This document shows, one piece after another, positions 9,100-15,835 of a stretch of DNA of 64,000 bases. The first letter of the stretch is position 1. Each line of letters opens with the position of its first letter. The notes under the pieces are model-generated. The model was not told where the DNA came from. It saw only the letters and a program-made list of their open reading frames with translations, and searched no databases. The translations under genes and the position numbers were made by a program. This DNA comes from Ferroacidibacillus organovorans (GTDB taxonomy: Bacteria; Bacillota; Bacilli; Alicyclobacillales; SLC66): contig NZ_LSUQ01000005.1 of assembly GCF_001642725.1 (NCBI RefSeq), forward strand, positions 1 to 64,000. Reading direction: 5' to 3'.

Positions 9100-10815
9100 G
9101 TGAATCGAATCCGTCATAGTTTCGTGGGCAAGCTCATGTTGTTGCTGGGCATCATTGTCACTGCCGTAATTATCATGATTATTGTATCGTTTCAACATTC
9201 GCAGAGGGTAATCCAGGCAACCAACCTCCTTCGCAATACGGGTATTCGCATCAATCAATATTCACATCAAGCTTATACTTCCTTTTTAACTATGGATGAT
9301 CAATCGAACATGTGGGTCGGGCTAAACGGTTTTGGAAATCAGACACTTAGACAAGCCACCTTTAATCAAATCAAGGTGGCAGAAGCCAGCCTCAATCAAT
9401 CCCTACAGAATCTCGCGCCGCTCATGGCAAGTGCAACTGACCAATCCTTGTTACGTCGCGCGATGCGCGATGCGACAGGTTATGAAGGTTACTTTTCGCA
9501 AGTTGAGAAACTGAACGTGACGGATCACAAAGCGGCCCAACAGATTATGTATATTACCAATAGTGCAGTTTCAAACGCCCTTACCACGGATTTGATCAAT
9601 CTTGAGGATATTGGAAAAGTGATTGTTGAACAAAACGCGAAGAGCACCTTGATGGATGCAAAGAGTCAGGAACAAATTGTTCTATTCGGCGGCGTGATCA
9701 TCGTCCTCTTTGCGCTTAGCATCATGTTTTTTGTGTACATCCTCTTAAAGCCACTCACCCTCATTGTGAAAAGAGTACATCAGATCGCGGACGGAGACTT
9801 TAGTGTCGAGGCGCTTCGTGTGAAAAATAAAGACGAGATCGGCGTTCTTGCTGAATCTTATAATGAAATGGTCAACCGTTTGCGTGGGATTTTAATGAGT
9901 GTGAGCGATAGCGCGCAGCACGTCGTTGCAGCCTCTCAGGAACTGATGGCAAACGCTTCGCAAACGAGTGTCGCCACGGAACGCATTGCAGAAAATATTC
10001 AAGAGGTTGCGTCAGGCGCTGAACTGCAATCGTCGAGCACAAACGCGGCAGTTACCACCATCTCTGAGATTGGCGCTTCCGCACAAGAGATTTCCAAGCG
10101 CACAAAGAGTGTCGCCGCGACTTCGGTTGATGCAACCGCACTCTCCAATCAAGGGTTAATTGCGATTCAACAGGTTTATGATGCGATGGTTGGAATTCAA
10201 TCTCAGGTTCGCATCCTTGCGTCAAATGTTAGCGCATTAGAAAATCACTCACAGCACATAGGCGAAATTGTCAATGTGATCAGCGAAATCTCGGGGCAAA
10301 CGAACCTGCTCGCGTTAAACGCAGCGATCGAAGCGGCGCGGGCTGGGGAGTATGGAAGGGGCTTTGCGGTTGTTGCAGAAGAAGTGAGGAAGTTGGCAGA
10401 AGAGTCGGCTGCGTCATCAAAACAAATTGCCGATCGCATTCACTCGATTCAAACAGAAATGTCTGCCACCGTGGATCTGACATCCTCTGTGCAGCAGAAA
10501 GTAGAAAATGGGATGAATGATGTTCAAACGGCAGGCTCTGCGTTTACAAACATTCAACGCGGGATTCAAGAAGTGTCGCAACAAATCGCCGAGGTCTCAT
10601 CTGTTGTAGAGCGAATGTCTGAGGGTACGGTTGACGCTAACCAATCCATGCAAAACGTGTCGAATCTAACCTCCGGGGCGTTCACGAGCACAAGAAATGT
10701 GTCGGAGGCAGCTCAAGAGCAGTTGGCATCCATGGAAGACATTGCGGCGTCGGCGACAGAACTCTCAAGTATGGCGGAAGCATTGCAAGAAAAACTGTCA
10801 CACTTTAAAGTATAG
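9100..10815 (+). CDS. Methyl-accepting chemotaxis protein
   Basis: A 571-residue transmembrane chemoreceptor. Membrane span 1 is about residues 10-32, followed by an extracytoplasmic helical domain of about 160 residues (four-helix-bundle type), membrane span 2 at about 193-216, a HAMP domain at about 217-270, and a long coiled-coil signalling domain. The hairpin tip ([21 protein letters not shown], from about residue 396) contacts CheA and CheW. GTG 9100 follows AAGGGG. No chemotaxis genes are nearby, so the ligand is unknown. Confidence 0.95.
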   Translation: MNRIRHSFVGKLMLLLGIIVTAVIIMIIVSFQHSQRVIQATNLLRNTGIRINQYSHQAYTSFLTMDDQSNMWVGLNGFGNQTLRQATFNQIKVAEASLNQSLQNLAPLMASATDQSLLRRAMRDATGYEGYFSQVEKLNVTDHKAAQQIMYITNSAVSNALTTDLINLEDIGKVIVEQNAKSTLMDAKSQEQIVLFGGVIIVLFALSIMFFVYILLKPLTLIVKRVHQIADGDFSVEALRVKNKDEIGVLAESYNEMVNRLRGILMSVSDSAQHVVAASQELMANASQTSVATERIAENIQEVASGAELQSSSTNAAVTTISEIGASAQEISKRTKSVAATSVDATALSNQGLIAIQQVYDAMVGIQSQVRILASNVSALENHSQHIGEIVNVISEISGQTNLLALNAAIEAARAGEYGRGFAVVAEEVRKLAEESAASSKQIADRIHSIQTEMSATVDLTSSVQQKVENGMNDVQTAGSAFTNIQRGIQEVSQQIAEVSSVVERMSEGTVDANQSMQNVSNLTSGAFTSTRNVSEAAQEQLASMEDIAASATELSSMAEALQEKLSHFKV

Positions 10816-10837
10816 GTAAAATCGGGGAGGTAATGAC

Positions 10838-11278
10838 ATGATTCAAGAGGTATCCGATCTTTATGCGCTCCTTACGGCAGTCCATGAAAGTATTGACAAC
10901 ATGCTGAACGATTTGACGGATGGACAGTGGTTAAAAAAACCGTTTCCCAATTTCAACAATGTCGCGTCCGTGGTGGATCATATTACTCGCGTTGAGAAAA
11001 AATTTCTCTCGGGTATTGAAGGGGCGTTACTTGAAACCAATCCGGGAGAGCCGTTTAAGGTTGAGCAGTGGGACTTGTTTGCCATTCGTCAGGCGTGGGC
11101 TGCGTCACTTCCCTATGCGAGGCAGGTTTTGACAAAGGTCACCTTGGAGGACTTGACCGACCCGGGAATGAAACTAGGCATTGGCGAGTTAAACAAGCGC
11201 CAGCTCATCAGTTACACAATTGCGCACGCCACCCATCACCGAGGACAGATTCCACTTATTAAGAAGTTACTCGGTTGA
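10838..11278 (+). CDS. DinB-fold metal-binding protein
   Basis: A 146-residue four-helix protein of the DinB/YfiT superfamily. The likely metal triad is H48 (VVDHI), H130 and H134 (HATHHRGQ), as in related thiol transferases. A GGGGAGGT ribosome site lies eight bases before ATG 10838. Some relatives use bacillithiol or mycothiol as cosubstrate, but the reaction here cannot be assigned. It follows the chemoreceptor by 22 bases and is probably cotranscribed with it. Confidence 0.85.
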   Translation: MIQEVSDLYALLTAVHESIDNMLNDLTDGQWLKKPFPNFNNVASVVDHITRVEKKFLSGIEGALLETNPGEPFKVEQWDLFAIRQAWAASLPYARQVLTKVTLEDLTDPGMKLGIGELNKRQLISYTIAHATHHRGQIPLIKKLLG

Positions 11279-11286
11279 TCGCCGAT

Positions 11287-11345
11287 CGGATAGAGCTTCG
11301 CTCACGAAAGCGGTGACGGAGCTTTATCCGTTATCTGCTTTTTAA
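11287..11345 (+). terminator. Terminator between dinB-like gene and cstR
   Basis: A 14-bp stem (11287-11300 with 11317-11330, two G-T pairs) abuts the stop codon of the convergent repressor gene. The TTATCTGCTTTTTA downstream gives a modest T tail for the forward transcript. Confidence 0.65.
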
Positions 11346-11591
11346 CAGAAGATTCATTGCTTGTTGCACTGCGTCGTGTGTAGAAATCTCGTTCTCCATA
11401 TCCATGCGAATGCACTTCTCTAAATTGTCAACGACAATCGCAGCAATCGCTTTATCCACTGCGCTGCGAATCGCAGAGAGTTGAGTCACGACATCTTTAC
11501 AATCCCTTTCTTTTTCCATCATTTCCAAAACACCGCGAATTTGACCTTCTACACGCTTAAGCCGATTGAACATTTTATCTGTATACTCCAT
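11331..11591 (-). CDS. cstR: CstR-like persulfide-sensing repressor (CsoR/RcnR family)
   Basis: An 86-residue all-helical repressor of the DUF156 (CsoR/RcnR/FrmR) family, starting YTDKMFNRLKRVEGQIRGV. Two cysteines, C31 and C60, occupy the same positions as the reactive pair of Staphylococcus aureus CstR, which form di- and trisulfide crosslinks when exposed to persulfides. The copper-ligand histidine of true CsoR, four residues before the second cysteine, is Asn56 here, which argues against copper sensing. The neighbours are rhodanese, TauE, DsrE, TusA and thioredoxin genes, matching the known CstR context. Its promoter carries the same palindrome as two neighbouring promoters, so autoregulation is likely. 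Confidence 0.9.
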   Translation of the reverse strand: MEYTDKMFNRLKRVEGQIRGVLEMMEKERDCKDVVTQLSAIRSAVDKAIAAIVVDNLEKCIRMDMENEISTHDAVQQAMNLLLKSR

Positions 11592-11619
11592 GCATCTCGC
11601 TCCTTTATAAAGGATATTC

Positions 11620-11662
11620 TATACCTTTAAGGGTATTATAATCTTGTCCTGTTTGGCGTCAA
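11620..11662 (-). promoter_or_regulatory. cstR promoter with CstR operator O1
   Basis: On the reverse strand TTGACG (11657-11662), 16-base spacer and TATAAT (11635-11640). Overlapping the -10 and start region is TATACC-TTTAAG-GGTATT (11620-11637), an inverted repeat with the same half-sites and spacing as O2 and O3. A bound repressor would block its own promoter. Confidence 0.72.
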
Positions 11663-11699
11663 TACGAAAAGATTGGAGAGAGGGGAGCACGCGTCTCAC

Positions 11700-11729
11700 T
11701 TGACATATATACCCCGATAGGTATATAAA
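11700..11729 (+). promoter_or_regulatory. Rhodanese-tauE promoter with CstR operator O2
   Basis: TTGACA (11700-11705), 18-base spacer and TATAAA (11724-11729). The spacer holds the operator TATACC-CCGATA-GGTATA (11708-11725), lying between the -35 and -10 boxes. Confidence 0.75.
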
Positions 11730-11767
11730 TACCCTATCTCGTAGATGTGATAGAGGGGGTACGTTCA

Positions 11768-12148
11768 TTGAATTATACATGGTTGATCTTGGTTTTGGTG
11801 ATTGTGGCCTATTTTTTTTGGAGCCGTAAACGTGGTTCCGGAGTTTCACAAATCAGTTCTGCAACCTTGCAGGAAAGATTAAAGAGTGATGCTTCATCTC
11901 TGGAGATCGTGGATGTGCGTGAGCCTTCTGAGTTTAAAAGTGGGCACATTGCAAAGGCGAGAAATATCCCTCTTGGAACATTGGATCGGATGCTAGCTGA
12001 AATCCCGAAGGATAAAGATGTCGTATTTGTATGCAGGAGTGGTGCGCGCAGTTCCATGGCGGCGCGTAAAGCACAAAAGGGTGGATTGAAAGCGATTTAT
12101 AATCTGACCGGCGGTATGTCCAGTTGGAGCGGTCCTGTAAAAAAATAG
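11768..12148 (+). CDS. Membrane-anchored rhodanese
   Basis: A 126-residue single-domain sulfurtransferase behind an N-terminal membrane anchor (about residues 3-21). The active-site loop is CRSGARS, with the persulfide-carrying cysteine at residue 89, and the family motif VDVREPSEFKSGHI is present. The TTG at 11768 is selected because AGGGGG lies eight bases upstream. The rhodanese domain should face the cytoplasm and may pass sulfane sulfur to soluble acceptors. First gene after operator O2 and cotranscribed with the exporter gene. It resembles B. subtilis YqhL in layout. Confidence 0.88.
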   Translation: MNYTWLILVLVIVAYFFWSRKRGSGVSQISSATLQERLKSDASSLEIVDVREPSEFKSGHIAKARNIPLGTLDRMLAEIPKDKDVVFVCRSGARSSMAARKAQKGGLKAIYNLTGGMSSWSGPVKK

Positions 12149-12196
12149 TGTAAGCAAAGACAAGTCTTTCATCTTGAATGTCTTGAGTGAATCTGA

Positions 12197-13000
12197 ATGG
12201 ATGGGGTGATGGCCATACTTACGGTCTCGCAGACAATTCTCGCTATTGTATCCGGCGGTGTGGTCGGTTTTACATTAGGCTTACTTGGTGGCGGTGGCTC
12301 CATTCTTGCGGTTCCACTGCTACTCTACGTCGTTGGGTTACGTGACCCGCACGTGGTGATTGGAAGCACTGCGCTCGCAGTCTCTGTAAATGCATATATC
12401 AACCTGATTTCGCACGCACGCAAGAAGAATGTATGGTGGAAGCCGGCGATCGTCTTTTCGCTTCCCGGGATTGCCGGTGCATATCTAGGGACAGTTTTGG
12501 GAAAATTGGTTCCAGATAAGCAGCTTCTTTTTTTGTTTGCAATTCTCATGATAGTGATAGCGGTCCTTATGCTTCGTCCTAAAAAAGCAACATCTGGACA
12601 AACGTTTGACAGAAGCAACATTCGCTGGCTGAGAATTATCATCGCAGGGCTGTTGGTCGGACTTTTGTCAGGGTTCTTTGGCATTGGCGGCGGGTTCTTG
12701 ATTGTTCCTGGATTGATCTTTAGTACCGGGATGCCCATGATTCTGGCGATTGGCAGTTCACTCTTCTCTGTCGGGACGTTCGGATTAACGACAGCGATCA
12801 GTTATGCAGTATCTGGGTTGATCGATTGGTGGGTCGTGCTCATGTATGTTGTCGGGGGAATCGTTGGTGGCGTATTTGGGTCGTGGGCAGCTACAAAATT
12901 GAGTGCAAAACGCAAGACCCTAAATTATATCTTCTCGTCGATTATCATCGTTGTGGCAATCTACATGCTAATCATCAACTTCCAAGCCATGCATTTATAG
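12197..13000 (+). CDS. tauE: TauE/SafE-family sulfur-anion exporter
   Basis: A 267-residue membrane protein with about eight spans and the internal duplication of the family: glycine-rich LGLLGGGGSILAVPLLLY near the N-terminus and LSGFFGIGGGFLIVPGLI in the second half. The family exports sulfite, sulfoacetate or thiosulfate-like anions. Its place beside cstR parallels S. aureus tauE of the cst locus, so sulfite or thiosulfate export is the likely role (inference). ATG 12197 has only a weak ribosome site; an in-frame ATG at 12209 is an alternative. Confidence 0.88.
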   Translation: MDGVMAILTVSQTILAIVSGGVVGFTLGLLGGGGSILAVPLLLYVVGLRDPHVVIGSTALAVSVNAYINLISHARKKNVWWKPAIVFSLPGIAGAYLGTVLGKLVPDKQLLFLFAILMIVIAVLMLRPKKATSGQTFDRSNIRWLRIIIAGLLVGLLSGFFGIGGGFLIVPGLIFSTGMPMILAIGSSLFSVGTFGLTTAISYAVSGLIDWWVVLMYVVGGIVGGVFGSWAATKLSAKRKTLNYIFSSIIIVVAIYMLIINFQAMHL

Positions 13001-13021
13001 AAAACAATGGTTGTTTCTCGG

Positions 13022-13066
13022 TTGACATGGAGGATGACATCATCGTACTATACCCTCTATGGTATA
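13022..13066 (+). promoter_or_regulatory. dsrE operon promoter with CstR operator O3
   Basis: TTGACA (13022-13027), 18-base spacer and TACTAT (13046-13051). The operator TATACC-CTCTAT-GGTATA (13049-13066) overlaps the -10 and the probable start point. It lies about 85 bases before the first dsrE gene. Confidence 0.75.
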
Positions 13067-13149
13067 CGCCGTTGGCGTAGCTCAGGAGAAGGCGTAAGGG
13101 TTGAACTCTGCGCCATCTCAAACTTAATTCATTTATTGGAGGGAAATCG

Positions 13150-13545
13150 ATGGCGAAGCGCGTGGCGATTATCGCATCAAACGGTGGGCTAGAGGCTGCC
13201 TACAAAGTCTTAAACATTGCTACGGCGGCAGCGGCCACCGATGCGGAAGTTGGAATTTTTTTTACGTTTGAAGGATTGTCGATCATTCACAAACAATCCG
13301 AAACAATGCTCAAGCTTCGTCCTGAGAATGAGCACTTTTCGGAAGGGTTTAAACGCGCGAATGTCCCGACGGTAAGCGAATTACTCGAAATTGCGCAGGA
13401 CAGCGGTGTAAAAATGATTGCTTGTCAGATGACCGTAGATGTTATGGGTTTAAGTAAAGACGATTTTATCGATGGAATTGAAGTGGGCGGAGCGGTCGCC
13501 TTTTTGGATTTCGCCTACGATGCAGACGTGTCAGTGACATTTTAA
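13150..13545 (+). CDS. DsrE-like sulfurtransferase 1
   Basis: A 131-residue DsrE/F/H-fold protein (COG2210-like). The active-site region ACQMTVDVMGL carries the single likely sulfur-binding cysteine at residue 92, and the C-terminal GGAVAFLDFAYDADVSVTF is characteristic. Such proteins carry sulfane sulfur as a cysteine persulfide and exchange it with TusA. GGAGGG precedes ATG 13150. First gene of the second unit; 22 bases separate it from the TusA-rhodanese gene. Confidence 0.9.
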   Translation: MAKRVAIIASNGGLEAAYKVLNIATAAAATDAEVGIFFTFEGLSIIHKQSETMLKLRPENEHFSEGFKRANVPTVSELLEIAQDSGVKMIACQMTVDVMGLSKDDFIDGIEVGGAVAFLDFAYDADVSVTF

Positions 13546-13567
13546 GGTTAAAGGGGGAGCATCGAAA

Positions 13568-14146
13568 GTGACGCAGCAACTTGTTAATTTGACAATTGAT
13601 TGCAAAGGGCTTTCGTGCCCAATGCCCATAGTAAAAACGAAAAAGGCGATTGATCAAGTGAGTCCTGGCCAAGTGTTGGAAGTGCTCGCAACTGATCCAG
13701 GTTCGGTTGCTGATATCAAGAGTTGGGCGACGCGCACGGGACATCAGTTTATTGGAACAACGAAAGATGGAAATGTTTTCAAACACTACATCCGTCGGAC
13801 CGATCCGAACGAGGTGAGGCCAGAGAGTCGGCACGCGGACGTGATCAGCAATGAGGAACTCCAAGCATTGCTATCTCAAAATCCGGTGATTCTGGACGTT
13901 CGTGAACCCATGGAGTATACTTTTGGACATATTCCTGGAGCGAAACATGTGCCTCTGGGACAACTCGAAGAGGAACTTGAATCACTTCGCAACTTTGCCG
14001 ATCAAGTGATCCATGTTGTGTGTCGAAGCGGCAATCGTAGTGATACGGCGTGTCAAATTCTATCCGAGCACGGCTTTCCACATGTGAAAAATGTAGTGCC
14101 TGGCATGTCTGAGTGGACTTTTGATCTCGAACAAAGTCAGTCGTAA
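13568..14146 (+). CDS. TusA-rhodanese fusion sulfur carrier
   Basis: A 192-residue two-domain protein. The N-terminal TusA domain (about 1-80) has the CKGLSCPMP signature; C17 of the CPMP motif is the sulfur-carrying cysteine. A rhodanese domain follows (about 90-190) with active-site loop CRSGNRS (cysteine 152). S. aureus CstA combines rhodanese, TusA and DsrE modules in one chain; here DsrE is encoded separately just upstream. It should relay sulfur between small-molecule persulfides and proteins. GTG 13568 follows AAGGGGGAGC. Confidence 0.93.
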   Translation: MTQQLVNLTIDCKGLSCPMPIVKTKKAIDQVSPGQVLEVLATDPGSVADIKSWATRTGHQFIGTTKDGNVFKHYIRRTDPNEVRPESRHADVISNEELQALLSQNPVILDVREPMEYTFGHIPGAKHVPLGQLEEELESLRNFADQVIHVVCRSGNRSDTACQILSEHGFPHVKNVVPGMSEWTFDLEQSQS

Positions 14147-14153
14147 TTTGGAT

Positions 14154-14192
14154 GATGTAGAAAACCTGCCTGTTGTGCGAGTTTTCTACATC
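14154..14192 (+). repeat. 12-bp inverted repeat inside the sulfur operon
   Basis: GATGTAGAAAAC (14154-14165) and GTTTTCTACATC (14181-14192) form a perfect 12-bp stem with a 15-base loop, seven bases after the TusA-rhodanese stop. No T tract follows, so it is not a classic terminator. It may be an RNA processing or stability element or a regulator site. Confidence 0.75.
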
Positions 14193-14255
14193 GTGCATCG
14201 CTGTGCTGGGAACGATAGGATTGAGATCAGACGGTTTGAGAGAGAGGGTATGAAG

Positions 14256-14573
14256 ATGGCGACGACTGCAATTACAGACGCAACGTTTCGTGATTTTATC
14301 AATTCGGATAAACCTGTCTTGGTTGATTTTTGGGCAACGTGGTGTGGTCCCTGCAAGATGATGGCTCCTGTTCTTGAAGAGGTGTCCCATGAGTATGCCG
14401 CTAAACTCAAAGTTGGTAAGCTCGATGTTGACCAGAACCCACAGATGTCACAGCAATACCGTATTATGAGCATTCCAACGATCATCGTGTTTCAACAAGG
14501 TAAGCCGGTAAAGCAAATCGTAGGATTTGTACCCAAAGCTCAATTGATCTCTCAATTGACTGGGATCATTTGA
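14256..14573 (+). CDS. trxA: Thioredoxin
   Basis: A 105-residue classical thioredoxin with the active site WCGPC (C30 and C33), the FWATWCGPCKMMAP segment and the cis-proline loop SIPTI. ATG 14256 is chosen because GAGAGAGGG lies seven bases upstream and the length fits the family; an ATG at 14250 is too close to that site. In this locus it probably reduces persulfides or disulfides on TusA, DsrE or rhodanese partners (inference); the organism may have other, housekeeping thioredoxins. Confidence 0.95.
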   Translation: MATTAITDATFRDFINSDKPVLVDFWATWCGPCKMMAPVLEEVSHEYAAKLKVGKLDVDQNPQMSQQYRIMSIPTIIVFQQGKPVKQIVGFVPKAQLISQLTGII

Positions 14574-14642
14574 TCTCGGAAAAATCGTTGCGGGTGCGCG
14601 CCGAGCGAATGCGAGAAAATACGTCGCAATGGAGAGTGCTCC

Positions 14643-14987
14643 GTGAAGACAAGACACATCGTCTATTTTATCGCGCGCAGCGAGCGCGTCCCGCAAGTTT
14701 TAAAGGATGCGCTGCAGAGAATCTCAACACACGAGATTGACCTTTTCTTTGATTTGGATGGAACGCATGCGCTGGATAAGCGGTATGCGAATCATCTTTC
14801 CAAGGAACTGGGCATTGATCTTTTGGCACTGTTCGAACAGGCGATTCAAGCGGGCATCCATTTATACGCATGCCAAATGAATGTCATGAATTCTTGTCAC
14901 CTTCACTGTATCGATGGTGTTGAACCGGCTGGTGTGGTCACATTTCTTGAATGCGCATACCGAGCTGACGCTGTCTTCAGCTATTGA
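14643..14987 (+). CDS. DsrE-like sulfurtransferase 2
   Basis: A 114-residue DsrE-fold protein, shorter than copy 1 but with the same active-site block (YACQMNVM, cysteine 77) and ending GVVTFLECAYRADAVFSY. Two further cysteines in CHLHC shortly after the active site are not found in copy 1 and could hold a second thiol relay or a metal. GTG 14643 has GGAGAG six bases upstream. The next gene starts ten bases after its stop. Confidence 0.85.
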   Translation: MKTRHIVYFIARSERVPQVLKDALQRISTHEIDLFFDLDGTHALDKRYANHLSKELGIDLLALFEQAIQAGIHLYACQMNVMNSCHLHCIDGVEPAGVVTFLECAYRADAVFSY

Positions 14988-14997
14988 GGTGATCGCG

Positions 14998-15369
14998 TTG
15001 GAATCTAAAAAAGTGGTACTCTTCGTTTTACATAGTGAATTAGAGTCTGCGTATCCACCGTTGAATATTGCGGTCGGCGCTGTTTCGTCGGGTGCTGAAG
15101 TGATTTTGGCATTTGGGCGAGACGGAGTCGATATCTTGCGCTCTGACTATATACCGATTCCCTCGAAAGGAGGCGCCTATCTCGCGAATGGTCTTTATGA
15201 TTTTGGCGCGCCGAGCATTATGGAGCTCTTAGAGATTGCGTCAGAGATGGGCGTTCGTTTTGTTGTCATTGATGAAGACCACGTTCCGACGAAGTGGTTG
15301 ATTGAGCGAAAGGAACTCCGCTGGATCCTCAATGAATCGGCAGATGCGGATCTTTTTGTCCACTTTTAG
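14998..15369 (+). CDS. DsrE-like protein 3, lacking all cysteines
   Basis: A 123-residue DsrE-fold relative. The N-terminal strand (KKVVLFVLHSELESAY), a SIMELLEIASEMGV helix and the C-terminal DADLFVHF align with copies 1 and 2. The active-site block is replaced by FVVIDEDHVPTKW and the protein contains no cysteine, so it cannot carry a persulfide. It could be a structural subunit in a DsrEFH-like heteromer (inference). TTG 14998 follows GAGGTG by six bases; the in-frame GTG at 14989 is an alternative. Its stop overlaps the convergent gene by four bases. Confidence 0.8.
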   Translation: MESKKVVLFVLHSELESAYPPLNIAVGAVSSGAEVILAFGRDGVDILRSDYIPIPSKGGAYLANGLYDFGAPSIMELLEIASEMGVRFVVIDEDHVPTKWLIERKELRWILNESADADLFVHF

Positions 15370-15806
15370 GATGAACGTGACGTCCGAAACTGCTGTCCAA
15401 TCGAGCTCCCAAACCAAGCCCCAAACAAGCCGAGAAAAATTCCCCACACAACGGTTATCGCGAGGAGAATGAATCCCGCGGCACTGCCAATTCCCATGAT
15501 GTCTGTAATGGTGTTCGCGGCCTTCATTAGCGGTCCCGTGATCGCGTCAAATGCAAGTTGCCCGCCCCATGAACAAGCTCCTATTAAAAGCCCTGAGAGT
15601 AATGCGTCCCGTCGATAAACGGTAACGAATCCGAGCATTGCGCTAATCACCCAGGTACCGTACCATAATCCGGTTCGGAGTGTGACGAGGCTAAGAATCA
15701 TTCCGATAAGTGTGAGAATGACAATACGACGCATCTGCTTCGTTCGCAACGCACGTTGCGAGGAATAGGAATCGATATAAGCGTGTGAATATTTTATACG
15801 TGTCAA
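15366..15806 (-). CDS. Four-span membrane protein of unknown function
   Basis: Up to 146 residues with about four hydrophobic segments: an N-terminal pair after residue 27, one around residues 68-90, and one around 108-130 containing the glycine-rich VWGIFLGLFGAWFGSS. The longest frame begins at TTG 15806, which has GGAAGGG directly next to it and is doubtful; ATG 15734, at the basic MRR before the first span, is an alternative. Not recognised. It runs towards the sulfur operon, and its stop overlaps that of the third dsrE-like gene by four bases, so a role in sulfur metabolism is not implied. Confidence 0.6.
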   Translation of the reverse strand: MTRIKYSHAYIDSYSSQRALRTKQMRRIVILTLIGMILSLVTLRTGLWYGTWVISAMLGFVTVYRRDALLSGLLIGACSWGGQLAFDAITGPLMKAANTITDIMGIGSAAGFILLAITVVWGIFLGLFGAWFGSSIGQQFRTSRSS

Positions 15807-15835
15807 ACCCTTCCGTTTAGGATATTAAACGAAAA

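Noticed and set aside
11331-11591. Copper-sensing CsoR
   Set aside because: The His of the Cys-His-Cys copper site is Asn56, the cysteine positions match CstR, and no copper transporter gene is nearby.
12986-13148. Small gene between tauE and dsrE
   Set aside because: The short frames there run through the promoter and operator O3 and lack ribosome sites.
15148-15165. Fourth CstR operator (TATACC in the third dsrE-like gene)
   Set aside because: Only one half-site is present; the required GGTATA at N6 is missing and it lies in coding sequence.
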